This document shows, one piece after another, positions 22,614-34,292 of a stretch of 64,000 nt of DNA. The stretch covers positions 51,596,065 through 51,660,064 of the forward strand of contig NC_133327.1 of the NCBI RefSeq assembly GCF_042186555.1. Reading direction: 5' to 3'. A program made the position numbers and the translations under genes. The notes beneath the pieces were generated by a model that worked only from the letters and a program-made list of their open reading frames with translations, did not search any database and was not told where the DNA came from. Each line of letters opens with the position of its first letter. The stretch's first letter is position 1. Source of the stretch: Aquarana catesbeiana (taxonomy: Eukaryota; Chordata; Amphibia; Anura; Ranidae).

Positions 22614-23544
22614 ATGGATGTAAGAAATCACTAATTTTTCAATTAAATTGTTCTCCTTGGATTCTCCGAAGATCTATCATAAATATTGCCTTGTTAATCC
22701 TGTTTCTAATAATCTATCTTATAACTATTATTTGAAATGGTCTTATAACATGCACAATTCTGTTAAACTTTCACTTGCATATTCCAGTGTATTTTTTTCT
22801 ATGCAATTTTTCCTTGATAGACTTTTGCTATTCTTTAGTGGCCGTTCCACAACTGCTCTCTGACTTGTTCTCTGTCCAAAGAACAATTTCCAATCTTGCT
22901 TGTGGCATTCAACTCTACATAATAGTGTTCATAGGAGGAACAGAGTGCCAACTTCTTGCCCTCATGGCATATGACCAGTTTGTGGCCATCTGCCGCCTGC
23001 TTCATTATCAGATTCATATGAAATGGAGTGTTTGCTATAGCCTGACTGCCTATGTGTGGTTCGTCAGCTTCATGATAAATGTTGTCCCATCTCTTGCAAT
23101 GCCCCTGAAGTTATGTCATCGGAACCAAATCAACCACTTCATGTGTGAGATTCTAGCTGTCACTAAACTGTCTTGTACCGACATCTCTATGAATGAGTTG
23201 GGAATTTTTTGTCTCACTTTTGTGTCACTTCTTCTCCCATTCATACTAATCTTGTTCTCATATGCTTACATTATATCCTCTGTATTAAAGATTCATTCTG
23301 CAGGACAATATAAAGCTTTTTCAACATGCGCCTCTCATGTGGTTGTAGTGTTTTTGGTCTTCGGCACTGGAATGTTCACATACTTTGGTCCCTCATCACA
23401 GTACTCTTCCAACCAAGACAAATACGTTTCTGTTTTTATGTGATTGTTTGCCCAATGTTAAACCCCCTTATCTACAGCCTGAACAACAGGGAAATGAAAA
23501 AGTCAGTAAAAAATATGTTTTCCAAATGTATTATATACAAATGA
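22614..23544 (+). pseudogene. Olfactory receptor pseudogene
   Basis: Class II OR related to 9000-9911 and 55,906-56,847. The ATG at 22,614 matches the start MDLKNQS of the latter, but codons 7 and 11 are TAA, another stop follows after GFSEDLS, and the frame shifts before HIPVYFF. From about 22,775 the frame is open over TM2-TM6: MAYDQFVAICRLLHY (the Arg of the DRY motif is Gln), NQINHFMCEILAV, SYAYII, KAFSTCASHV. One T is missing near 23,436, putting FYVIVCPMLNPLIYSLNN into another frame. Several independent lesions mean the gene has been dead for some time. Confidence 0.93.
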
Positions 23545-24399
23545 ATTGAAGTCATCATTTACAATTTTTTTGATTTTTTTCTGAAAAGTTAAAGTAAAAA
23601 TGGCTAATAAAACCAAAACATTTTGCCATTAAAGGTAATTAATGTGCTTTTTTGGTATGGTTAGGTGAAAAAAAAGGAAAAGTAAATTATGCATTTTTCA
23701 GGTAAATCTGAAAATATCAATATTTTATACTTTAATACCCAACCAACAGGTGGACTTTTTGGCTCCTTTTCATGTTTCCATGTTTTCTTTATCTGCTCTG
23801 TTGTATCTTCAGCTCAATAGTTGAAGCTTACAAACACAGGTAAGTGAATCAGAGGAGTACCATCTACCATATGACGGGATCCAAATTTTCAATCATAGAC
23901 AGCACGTCTAAAAACAGACACTTTTTTTTGCACTTTCTCTTAACTATCCCCTAGTTCATGTTAAAATTGGATCAATTTAAAAATAAAATATAATTGACCC
24001 AAAATCATTATAGCTTTCCTTCATCACCTTCTCACCCACAGTCTGTAAATAAATGTCTTTCCTTGACGTGCCCTGTGCTGGGAGTAGGTTTATGTACATT
24101 CAATGTGTGCAGCTGCACCATCATCTGGAGATCATTCCAACCTCCGTAGGAGGCTGGGGACTGCTATGGAGGAGTTATAAGATTTGATTGGTGGCCACTC
24201 TGAGGGATCTAGCCCTAGATTTGGTTAACCCCTATTACTGTCACTTCCTTAACTATGCTACAAAGATGCAGTGAAAGGAAGAAAAACAAATTTGTGGTAG
24301 GAAGTAAAAATAGAAAAAAGTTATAACATAAAAAGTAAAGTATAATAAAATAATGCATTTATAAAATAAAGATTCCCTACCCCCTCATACACAAACATA
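23545..24399. other. No gene recognised
   Basis: Anonymous AT-rich sequence after the OR pseudogene; no coding similarity or clear element border. Confidence 0.5.
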
Positions 24400-24450
24400 C
24401 ACTATATTACTAAAAGTATTGGGACACCTGCCTTTACACACACATGAACT

Positions 24451-25658
24451 TTAACCACTTACCGACCGCCGCACGACGATGTACGTCCAAACTTTGAACG
24501 GGGATATCGTTGTTATGGCAGCAGCTAGCTGCCATAACCCCGGTATCCCCATTTTCGTGCGGCAGCCGGCTTTCAGATAAAAGTGGTCCCTGTGGTGGAT
24601 TCACCGCGAGATCACTTTTATTGGTGGCGGGAGAGGGCCCCCCTCCCGCTGCGATCCGGGGCTCCTCCGCCGCTTACCGGAGCCGTCGGTAGCGGCGGAG
24701 GCGATCGCATCTGTCTCCGTCCTGTGCCTGGAGACGAGTGAGGCTAAGATGGTGCCCACTTGTCTCCATGACACTGCTGGGCGGAAGCGACGTCAAAACG
24801 TCACTTCCGTCCACGCCTCTTAAAGGCACACTTTTTCAAATGTCATTTTTTAAAATGACTTTTTATTTTTATTTTTTTTTTCTTGCATTTTAGTGTAAAT
24901 ATGAGATCTGAGGTCTTTTTGACCCCAGATCTCATATTTAAGAGGTCCTGTCATGCTTTTTTCTATTACAAGGGATGTATACATTCCTTGTAATAGGAAT
25001 AAAAGTGACACATTTTTTTTTTTTAAAAGAGTGTAAAAATAAATAAAATAATGTAAAATAAATAATAAAAATTAAAAAAACATTTTTTAAAAAAACCCCA
25101 TCCCGACGAGCTCGTGCGCAGAAGCAAACGCATACGCGAGTAGCGCCCGCATATGAAAACGGTGGTCAAACCACATATGTGAGGTATCACCGCGACCGGT
25201 AGAGTGAGAGCAATAATTCTAGCCCTAGACCTCCTCTGTACCGCAAAATATGCAACCTGTAGAATTTTTTAAACGTCGCCTATGGAAATTTTTGAGGGTA
25301 AAAGATTGACGCCATTCCACGAGCGGGCGCAATTTTCAAGCGTGACATGTTGGGTATCAATTTACTTGGCGTAAGATTATATTTCACAAAATAAAAAAAA
25401 AATTGGGCTAACTTTACTGTTGTCTTATTTTTTTATTCAAAAAAGTGAATTTTTTCCAAAAAAAGTGCGCTTTTAAGACCGCTGCGCAAATATGGTGCAA
25501 AAAAAAGTATTGCAACAACCGCCATTTTATTCTCTAGGGTGTTAGAAGAAAAACCATATATAATGTTTGGGGGTTCTAAGTAATTTTCTAGCAAAAAAAC
25601 CTGTTTTAAACATGTAAACACCTAAAATCCAAAACGAGGCTGGTCCTTAAGTGGTTAA
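24451..25658. mobile_element. piggyBac-type MITE (inside Tc1 MITE)
   Basis: 1208 bp bounded by TTAACCACTTACCGACCG and GTCCTTAAGTGGTTAA. The host MITE resumes exactly at TTAATGGTATCCCAG, and the sister MITE at 11,185 shows the uninterrupted TTTAATGGCATCCCAG, so the target was a single TTAA. The interior is non-coding and includes words shared with other copies, such as GGTATCACCGCG and TTCACAAAATAAAA. Its GC content is uneven: about 24,480-24,830 is GC-rich and the rest AT-rich. Confidence 0.88.
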
Positions 25659-26268
25659 TGGTATCCCAGTGTTAGTCCGTAGGGTTCAATATTGAGTTGG
25701 CCCACCCTTTGCAGCTATGACAGCTTCAACTCTTCTGGGAAGGCTGTCCACAAGGTTTAGAAGTGTGTCTATGGGAATGTTTGACCATTCTTCGAGAAGC
25801 GCATTTGTGAGGTCAGGCACTGACGTGGACCAGAAGGCCTGGCTCACAGAGTCTGCTCTAATTTATTCCAAGACCGCTGCGCAAATACGGTGCAAAAAAA
25901 AGTATTGCAACAACACCATTTTATTCTCTAGGGTGTTAGAAGAAAAACCATATATAATGTTTGGGGGTTCTAAGTAATTTTCTAGCAAAAAAACCTGTTT
26001 TAAACATGTAAACACCTTAAATCCAAAACGAGGCTGGTCCTTAAGTGGTTAATGGTATCCCAGTGTTAGTCTGTAGGGTTCAATATTGAGTTGGCCTACC
26101 CTTTGCAGCTATGACAGCTTCAACTCTTCTGGGAAGGCTGTCCACAAGGTTTAGGAGTGTGTCTATGGGAATGTTTGACCATTCTTCCAGAAGTGCATTT
26201 GTGAGGTCAGGCACTGACGTGGACCAGAAGGCCTGGCTCACAGAGTCTGCGCTAATTTATTCCAAGAC
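25475..26268. repeat. 395-bp tandem duplication across two element types
   Basis: Unit 1 (25,475-25,869) and unit 2 (25,870-26,263) each consist of the right end of the piggyBac-type MITE joined to the following part of the Tc1 MITE. The breakpoint word is AAGAC: in the piggyBac part (25,475), at the junction (25,870) and in the Tc1 part (26,264). The units differ at only a few positions by eye, so the event is recent relative to the elements. Confidence 0.9.
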
Positions 26269-26333
26269 TGGGATGCCATTAAAGGTCGTGTGTGTGTAAG
26301 GGCAGGCGTCCCAATACTTTTGGTAATATGGTG

Positions 26334-28436
26334 TACATACGCATAGGCAGTCAAAACAAATGTACATACATAAACATCAATTACACATTAGATAACACAC
26401 ACACACACACACAAAAAAACTAAGGACTGGTAGGCTGCAATATAACATTTTGTTATTAAGTTTAGATACAATTTAAGTACACAAAACCCGCCTACACCAT
26501 CTTCTCTCACTTTTCTGCACAATCTGTAATACAATAGAACCCTGCTCTTGTCTGATGAGACAATTGTGTGCTTCTAATTTTGTGGCAACAGTTTGGGGAA
26601 GAACCTTTCCCATTCCAGCATGACTGTGGGCCTGTAAACAAAATCAGCTCCATAAAGACATGATTTAACCGATTTTATGTGGATGAACATGAGTGGCCTT
26701 CACAGATCCCTGACCTCAAACCTACTGAACATACTTAGGATAAATTGGTCAATGCGTAGGTCATTGCCTAATTACACCATAGTGATATCACCATCTGAAA
26801 GTGAGACATCACTGATCAAAACATGAAGGCTCTTTGAGGGACAGACATGCAATAATTTGTGTGTTTGCTATTACCGTCCCTGCTACCTAGAAAAACATGG
26901 CATTTGTAATAAACTATTAGAATTGCTGTGGGCCTACAAATTCCAACTTTTTTAAACATTTGAAATTCTGACCCTGCCTCCATGACATGACATGTTTTTT
27001 TTTTTTTTTTTTCTGTTTGTTCTATTATGTTTGTGAAGTTGGTCTAACAATGAGTTAAAGTTTTGATGGAGAAGTTAATATTTCCTTGATTGTGGCCCAC
27101 TAATGTAAAGGAATGCCTCCAAAACCTGGTTATGTAAAAGAATGCCTCCAAAACCTGGTTAAGAAGCCATATAAGAACATAAGGATGGTTTTACCTTAAC
27201 TGCCAATGGCTCCCGCTGCTGTCTCTGAGCCACTGAGTTTGCAGAGGTCCAAAAGAGCTGCTAAACTCATGCACATCTCTGGATCGAGATCAGGTTCAGG
27301 TGAGTATTTTGGGGGGAAGGTAGGAGCTGCATGCAGAAGGTTTTTTTACCTTAATGAAGAGAATGCATTAAGGTAAAAAACGTATGTCTTTAAAACCACT
27401 TTAAAGAGATACTGCAGTCATCCCCAAAAAAATGTAAAGTCAGCAGTTACAAATACTGTAGCTGATGCCTTTAATATAAGGACACTTATCTGTCCAGGGA
27501 TCCAGTACTAACCTCACCAGAGCCAATTCTTCAATCGGCTTTGGGTCCAGGCCCCGGCATCTTAACTAAGGGAAAGCGGCAGTGAAGCTTTGCTGCTTCA
27601 CAGCTGGCATCCCACTGTGCAGTTTGTGAATGGTCCTGCATTTCTCTGGGACCTGTGATGTGTCCCAGAAGGCTGCCGGGGAAGGATCGGGGGACTGAAG
27701 GAGGGGGAAACTAAAACAAACTGACGGGAAAGTGGATCGGGTACCTGTTTGGTCACATGCCTAATTAAGGGGTCCTGAGAGGCTCCAAAACTTTGCCGTT
27801 TGCTGTAACAATGTGATCACTGAATAAAGCTTTAGACCCATTTTTTGGAGACCCATGGGGTGCTGGTGACATTCCTCGTCTTGTTAAAACCAAGTACCTG
27901 CCTGCCCCAAAATGCCAAGAGGAGGGGGGGAGGATGCAAATAAGCAAAACTTCCCCTTTTGGGTGAAGTTCCGCTTTAATCAAGAATTTACATTGGGTAT
28001 ATTCTTTTAAATCTGGAGGAATGTTACGTTTAAGACGAAAATGGAGTTGTTTGTTTTGTAAGTTTATGATGTGTTTATAGTGAAGGACTACGGTAACACA
28101 GCATACACTTAGCAGTTCTGATATGGAATATAAAGTGCAGATATATCTGATAGACAACATGAATTTTGGGTATTTCCTTTGTATGGTCTCCAGATAAGTA
28201 TTTAGGGTGGCTGATCATTTCAAGACTTTGTTCTGAGTGTGAGTCAGCTTTACTTCCTTGCGCACAGCATGTATTGTACTGATATGTACATAAAGTAAGA
28301 GGAGCTTGTTTGTATTGTGCTTTGCATTATAAATTCATTCAAGGATCATGAAGATGTAAACAAATTCTGTGTATAAAAAGCAGGGCATCTTCTTGGTGAA
28401 TATACCAAGGATAAAGACAGCAGCCATACTGAAGAA
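26334..28436. other. No gene; (CA)n and Tc1-like debris
   Basis: A short CA run lies at about 26,396-26,413. 26,560-26,800 has words of a decayed Tc1-group MITE (CATTCCAGCATGACTGTG, CTCCATAAAGACATG). At 27,110-27,165 GAATGCCTCCAAAACCTGGTTA occurs twice in tandem. The rest, including 27,180-28,430, shows nothing recognisable. Confidence 0.5.
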
Positions 28437-28497
28437 CAGGGCTGGACTGGAACAAAAATTTGGCCCTGGACTTCCTCATGACTGGCCCACTTTAATT

Positions 28498-29884
28498 TTG
28501 AGTGTCCCCAACAGCGTCCCCCTTACATCAGAGTGTCCCCAACAGTGCCCCCCTTACATCAGAGTGTCCCCAACAGCGCCCCCCTTACATCAGAGTGTCC
28601 CCAACAGCATCCCCCTTACATCAGAGTATCCCCAACAGTGCCCCCCCTTACATCAGAGTGTCCCCAACAGCATCCCCCTTACATCAGAGTGTCCCCAACA
28701 GCATCCTGCTTACATCAGAGTGTCCCCAACAGCATCCCCCTTACATCAGTGTCCCCAACAGCGCTCCCCTTACATCAGAGTGTCCTCAACAGCGTCCCCC
28801 TTACAGCAGAGTGTCCCCAACAGCATCCCCCTTACATCAGAGTGTCCCCAACAGCATCCCCCTTACATCAGAGTGTCCCCAACAGCATCCCCCTTACATC
28901 AGAGTGTCCCCAACAGTGCCCCCCTTACATCAGAGTGTCCCCAACAGCGCCCCCCTTACATCAGAGTGTCCCCAACAGCATCCCCCTTACATCAGAGTGT
29001 CCCCAACAGCATCCCCCTTACATCAGAGTGTCCCCAACAGCATCCCCCTTACATCAGTGTCCCCAACAGCGTCCCCCTTACAGCAGAGTGTCCCCAACAG
29101 CATCCCCCTTACATCTGAGTGTCCCCAACAGCATCCCCCTTACATCAGAGTGTCCCCAACAGCATCCCCCTTACATCAGAGTGTCCTCAACAGCACCCCC
29201 CTTACATCAGAGTTTCCCCAACAGCGCCCCCTTACATCAGAGTGTCCCCAACAGCATCCCCCTTACATCAGAGTGTCCCCAACATCATCCCCTTTACATC
29301 AGAGTGTCCCCAACAGCATCCCCCTTACATCAGAGTGTCCCCAACAGCATCCCCCTTACATCAGAGTGTCCTCAACAGCACCCCCCTTACATCAGAGTGT
29401 CCCCAACAGCGCCCCCCTTACACCAGAGTGTCCTGAACAGCGTCCCCCTTACATCAGAGTGTCCCCAACAGCGTCCCCCTTACATCAGAGTGTCCCCAAC
29501 AGCGTCCCCCTTACATCAGAGTGTCCTCAACAGCATCCCCCTTACATCAGAGTATCCCCAACAGCATCCCCCTTACATCAGAATGTCCTCAACAGCACCC
29601 CCCTTACATCAGAGTGTCCCCAACAGCGCCCCCCTTACATCATAGTGTCCCCAACAGCGTCCCCCTTACATCAGAGTGTCCCCAACAGCATCCCCCTTAC
29701 ATCAGAGTGTCCCCAACAGCATCCCCCTTACATCAGAGTGTCCCCAACAGCGCCTCCCTTACATCAGAGTATCCCCAACAGCATCCCCCTTACATCAGAG
29801 TGTCCCCAACAGCGTCCCCCTTACATCAGAGTGTCCCCCTTACATCAGAGAGTCCCCAACAGCGTCCCCCTTACATCAGAGTGT
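28498..29884. repeat. 31-bp minisatellite, about 45 copies
   Basis: The unit is AGAGTGTCCCCAACAGCATC followed by CCCCTTACATC (31 bp). Variation is mostly at CAGCATC/CAGCGTC/CAGCGCC, with a few units shortened (for example at 29,830-29,850). The unit has no stop in any frame on the + strand, and 31 is not a multiple of 3, so every frame cycles through all three readings. That yields open frames up to 499 residues in parallel; none resembles a protein. The repeats are contiguous with no unique spacers. Confidence 0.95.
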
Positions 29885-30140
29885 CCCAATCAGCAGCTCC
29901 CTTTACATCAGAGTCCCCACCAGCAGCTCACTTCACATCAGAGTCCCCACCAGCAGCTCCCTTCACATCACAGTCCCCACCAGCAGCCCACTTCACATTA
30001 GAGTCCCCACCAGCAGCCCACTTCACATCAGAGTCTCCACCAGCAGCCCACTTCACATCACAGTCCCCACCAGCAGCTCCCTTCACATCACAGTCCCCAC
30101 CAGCAGCCCACTTCACATCACAGTCCCCATCAGAGAGCCC
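29885..30140. repeat. 30-bp tandem repeat, derived from the 31-bp array
   Basis: About eight units of CAGAGTCCCCACCAGCAGCT followed by CACTTCACAT. The words CATCAGAGT and CCCCA are shared with the neighbouring array, so this looks like a diverged edge of the same minisatellite that changed period by one base. Confidence 0.85.
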
Positions 30141-30485
30141 CCATCAGCAGCCCTTCACACCAGTGTCCTCCCTCTCCCCCTCCCACATGTACTCACTGTT
30201 TTGAAGGCAGATTCTAGTTGCTCTCTCCAGTCATGTGATAACAAGTGATAGGGGAGAGAGGAAGGAAAGTCTGCCGTTGGTCTATCTCCCCCTGCAGGCT
30301 GGAGGGAGCATAACGCCTAATGCTCTCTCCAGCATATAACGGAAGCTGCTCCTCCTGACAGGAGTGAAATTGTGATCACTCACTGTCAGAGAGGAGCAGC
30401 TCCAGGACCGCACCTGACTGGCCCACTGAGCCATCGGCCCACTGGGAATCTCCTGGTAGTCCCGATGGCCAGTACTTGCCTGTTG

Positions 30486-32053
30486 AAGGATGCTATGCAA
30501 ATGCTAGATTCTTGAATGCTATGAAGATTAGTATACATAAAAATTGCTTAAAAAAGAAGCATGGCCAAAGCTTTTTTGGCTGTTCTTCTCTTGTGGGGCA
30601 CAGGAGTACATTTACTTGTGTCCTTATGTAACCCAGAGTCAGCTAACAGCAGGCTATTAAAAAAAAAAAAAGCGAAGAGCTACAAAGTAAAATCAATTAG
30701 AACAAATCATCTCAGTAGCAAATACTTAACATATATATATACTGTAGAGTGTTTAACCAATCATAACCATATGTTGTGTCCTATTGTGTACCAATGCATC
30801 CTAATTATTGGTGCAAAACGTATCCATTTCTATCCAAAAACGAAAGCCATTCTAAACTGCTCAATAATATATATTTTTTTTTTTCTTACATGCAAGGCAA
30901 AGGCATAATGTGCTAGTATGCATTGCATACATAAATACATACCCAGTGTGTCCATGTCGAATGCCTCAGCTGTGTAACAATGACACACTGACACTGAGGC
31001 ATCCAACATGGACACACTGGGATCGATCTAAAGGCAAGGTCCATGCCCTCCATACCCTAATCTGGGTGGCTCCTGCAAGCTCTGACCTGCTGCTTCCGCT
31101 GATTTGTGTGTATGTGTGAGGGGGGTTTTTGACACCACCACATCACCCTGGTTCTATGAACATCTCCATATGCCTTATATTCACCAAATGAGATGATGCA
31201 AATTTATCTAAACCTCTTAGAAGGACCTTCTGGGTGAGGGACCCAATCTGCATGCATATGTGCTGTGTAATTTCCCTGCCACTAGGAGAGCATTTTTTAT
31301 TTAAATGCAACAATACAACCTACCTAACCCCTGAAGAAGGAAGTACACTTTTCAAAGAGAGAAACTTACCTTTCTATGACCTTTTCCGAAACATGTAGGG
31401 TGGTTGGTTATCCAATAACTGCGCTTTTTAGCGCTGTTTGTAGCATTTATCAGCTATATACATCATTTTCATTTATGATCATGCTCTTCTTAATTTTTAA
31501 GCTATTTTGTATTTTTGTATAGTCTTCTATTGTATTTTGAATAAAATTTGTAAAATTTTACATATTTGGTATCCCTTTTCTATACTATCCTTTATTGGCT
31601 TTCTGCCCATAAAATCCCTTGGGGACACCCCCTTTTCTTACAAGTTTGCCTTTGGGACGTGGCAGAAGCCTCTAGGATCAGTCTCTTGTATAGTTTCCTC
31701 TCCTTAAAGAATTTTTCTCCTGCGTGTGCACAGGAGCCGCCGGTCACGGCACAGGGCTCTGAAGGAACGGCACGGGTGGCCATTCCTTAAGAGCACATGT
31801 GCCAGTGATGTCACTGGCTGCATGTACAGTAAATATCTCCTAAACAGCGCACTTTTTGGAGGTATTTACACTACCTATAGGTAAGCCTTATTATAGGGCT
31901 TACCTATAGTTAAAATTCAAAGATAGAAGTTTACGTCCTCTTTAAAGCACTCCCAAAAACTCAAAATTCTTATTGTGCTCCAATACAGGTCATAAAATCC
32001 AACTCAGTTCATATGCAAAAGTACTCACTCTTCTGTGCAAATTATATGACAAG
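30486..32053. other. No gene supported
   Basis: ATG at 30,561 opens a frame whose first 22 residues are hydrophobic (MAKAFLAVLLLWGTGVHLLV), like a signal peptide, but what follows is low-complexity Lys and then non-coding-looking sequence. A hairpin lies at 30,942-31,021. Nothing else is recognised. Confidence 0.4.
30942..31021. repeat. Perfect-looking hairpin, 28-bp arms
   Basis: CCCAGTGTGTCCATGTCG...CCTCAG is mirrored by CTGAGGCATCC...CATGGACACACTGGG with a 24-base loop. A few mismatches lie near the arm centres. It could be the ends of a tiny foldback element or a young inverted duplication. Confidence 0.8.
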
Positions 32054-33276
32054 TAGACATGTGCACTACCAAAAAATATGTTTAATTTAGTTTTCGTTTT
32101 ATTCGTTTTTTGTTTTTTTTCATTTATCGGATCATTCATTATGATCGGCATTCCTTACTTTAGATCATTTGTAACTTAGGATGCTTTCATATTCGTTCCG
32201 TTCCATTCATTTAGATGTAGCATTCGTTACTTTGGATAATATGTAACTTTGAATGCATACGTATTCATTATGTTCCATTCGTTTAGATGCGGCATTCGTT
32301 ACCTCGGATAGTTCGCAACTTCGGATGCATTCGTATTTGTTACGTTCACTAACGGTTACTCCATTCCCAGTCGATGCTTCTTACAGGTAAACACGTCGGG
32401 TGGAGCTGAATTCTGTGACATCACCACGTACCAGTCTGCAGATGAGGTCCGTGGCAGTGTGTTTGATTTTTTGCCTTCTAACTTTTATCTTAACATAAGT
32501 GCAATGATTACTTTAAATAAACAGTAATTTTTACATACTGCACTATGAAGTTTCTTCCTTCTTAAAACCCTTATGCCGGAGAGTATGTGTAGCAGGATGA
32601 TCCGTGGAGCCGGGGATATATGAGAGACATATTGTATCTGGGTGAAGCTAAGTTTTCTCATGGGAGCCTCGGGAGTGAAATACCTCAGCTGACTTACATT
32701 AAAACGAGCGAGTTAGACCCTTATAATTTGAGATCCAGCCTTTCTGGTAAGAGTCGTACAGTTTTTTTTACGTGGAAGAGAGCACTATATAAAGGACTGA
32801 TGTTTTATGCATCACTTTTCATCCACATAAGAGCACCTTAAATTGACTTTATTTCACTGGGAGTTTTCCTATGGTAGTTCTTTTTCATGACTTTTTCAAA
32901 TATTTAGCACTGGAATATATATCTCTTAGGTTGCGCACTTATTTGTTTTATTACAGTTACTTTAGCCAAATTTAAAAGAAAATTCTAATAAAAATGTAAA
33001 TCTAATCTATCCCAATTTAGCTGCTATGGCACAGAGACCTCAATAGCTATTTTACCTATAATTTAATAGTTTATAATAATAAATAATAATTATAATAATA
33101 ATAATAATAATAAATTATAATAATAGTTAATATTTGAATTATAATAGAAAATAAAAATTATCCAAATGTAATCGATTTGTTAAACTCGTAGTTTGAATAA
33201 TTTCTCGTCCTTTTGGATTTTTGTATTTTCGTTCTTTCGGGTTTTCCTTCTTTCTGACAATTTGTTTTTGTATGCA
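32054..33276. mobile_element. GACATGTGCA-family AT-rich element, copy A (right-truncated)
   Basis: Starts TAGACATGTGCACTACC, then has three to four diverged 60-bp units (GCATTCGTTACTTTGGATAA type), an unrelated insertion of about 590 bp (32,362-32,955), and the (TAA)n and GTTCTTTCGGGTTTTC parts also seen in copy B. It stops at 33,276 against olfactory-receptor sequence, lacking the final 115 bp or so present in copy B. Non-coding. Confidence 0.65.
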
Positions 33277-33310
33277 ATCAACCACTTTTTGTATGACATT
33301 CTGGCAGTCA

Positions 33311-33719
33311 TTAAAGCCCAACACCAAGCAAAAAAATTTTTTTTTTCTCATGCAATGGGGCTGTGCCTGCACTGCACAGGTCAACTGCTCGTTTTTGTCT
33401 AGGGGATTGGACAAAGCCTAAACTCAGCCGATTCTCTGCTCCACCTGCAAACAGCACTCCCCCCCACAATCCAGCAGTGGACTGTTCCTGACGTCCTCAC
33501 GTCCAGAGGAGGTCTATGTGCATGATGGTGTCAAGAACAGTCCACTGCACAAGACCACTAGACCACAGCGGAGCAGGAGCCATAGGGACCAGTCTTGTGT
33601 GGGGAGGATTAGGTAAGCATATCTCCATTCTCCTCTCTCCTAAACAAAAACGAACAGTTGATCCATGCAGTGCAGGCCCAGCCCCACTGCATAAGAAAAC
33701 TTTTCAGTTTGGGCTTTAA
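33311..33719. mobile_element. TTAA-target element with inverted ends, inside the OR
   Basis: Bounded by TTAA on both sides and by inverted ends AAAGCCCAACACCAAG and CAGTTTGGGCTTTAA, with inner inverted words CAATGGGGCTG and CAGCCCCACTG. TTAA target use points to the piggyBac superfamily or a similar one, but these ends differ from the TTAACCACTT family. The OR frame rejoins exactly when it is removed. A related, poorer copy may lie at 47,570-47,800 (GCAGTGGACTGT shared). Confidence 0.8.
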
Positions 33720-34292
33720 GTTATCTTGTGCAGATATTCAGCTTTAGACATATGCATTACCGAAAAATGTGTTTCGTTTCATTTTCGTTACATTCATTTT
33801 TTTTTTTTTTTTTCATTTATTGGATCATTCATTATGATCGGCATTCATTACTTCGGATCATTCATAACTTCGGATGCATTTGTATTCATTCTGTTTAATT
33901 TGTTTAGATGCAGCATTCCTTATTTCGGATCATTCGTAACTTTGGATGCATTCGTATTCATTCTGTTCAATTTGTTTAGATATGGCGTTCGTTACTTTGC
34001 ATAATTCGTAACTTTGGATGCATTCATATTCGTTCTGTTCCATTGTTTTAGATGCATCATTCGTTACATTGGATAATTTGTAACTTCGGATGCACTTGTA
34101 TTCATTATGTTCACTAACAGTCACTTTAGCCAAAAATGTAAATTGAATCTATCCCAAATTAGCTGATATGGCACAGAGGCCTGAATAGAAGAATTGCTGA
34201 CTTCAGCTATTTTACCTATAATTGAATAGCTTATAATAATAAATAATAATTAAAATTTTAATAATAGTTTTTTGTATAGCATTGCAGATAGG

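Larger units (their letters stand above)
24400..26333. mobile_element. Tc1-type MITE carrying a piggyBac-type insertion and a duplication
   Basis: Ends CACTATATTACTAAAAGTATTGG and TTTTGGTAATATGGTG, flanked by TA (24,398-24,399 and 26,334-26,335). It is a sister of the element at 11,134-12,105. A TTAACCACTT element sits in it at 24,451-25,658, and a 395-bp tandem duplication then covers part of both (see 25,475-26,268). Confidence 0.85.
28437..30485. mobile_element. Repeat element enclosing a minisatellite (probable)
   Basis: ACAGGGCTGGACTGG at the left and the inverted-like CCATCGGCCC...GGCCAGTACTTGCCTGTT at the right suggest weak terminal inverted repeats around the minisatellite. The target duplication was not identified, so the borders are tentative. 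Confidence 0.4.

Noticed and set aside
28498..29884. Regular 31-bp spacing suggestive of a CRISPR array
   Set aside because: The repeats are contiguous without unique spacers, and the surrounding DNA is vertebrate; it is a minisatellite.
28369..30248. Open frames of 190-499 codons, Pro/Ser/Gln-rich
   Set aside because: They come from a 31-bp tandem repeat without stops in any frame; three frames are open at once and show no codon-like behaviour.
30561..30908. Possible secreted protein with a hydrophobic N-terminus
   Set aside because: Only about 22 residues look like a signal peptide; the rest is poly-Lys and non-coding-like, with no splice partner or family motif.
31930..32053. 5' continuation of the split olfactory receptor before copy A
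   Set aside because: A weak resemblance (TTCTGTGC near the border) could not be extended over several codons, so I do not claim it.
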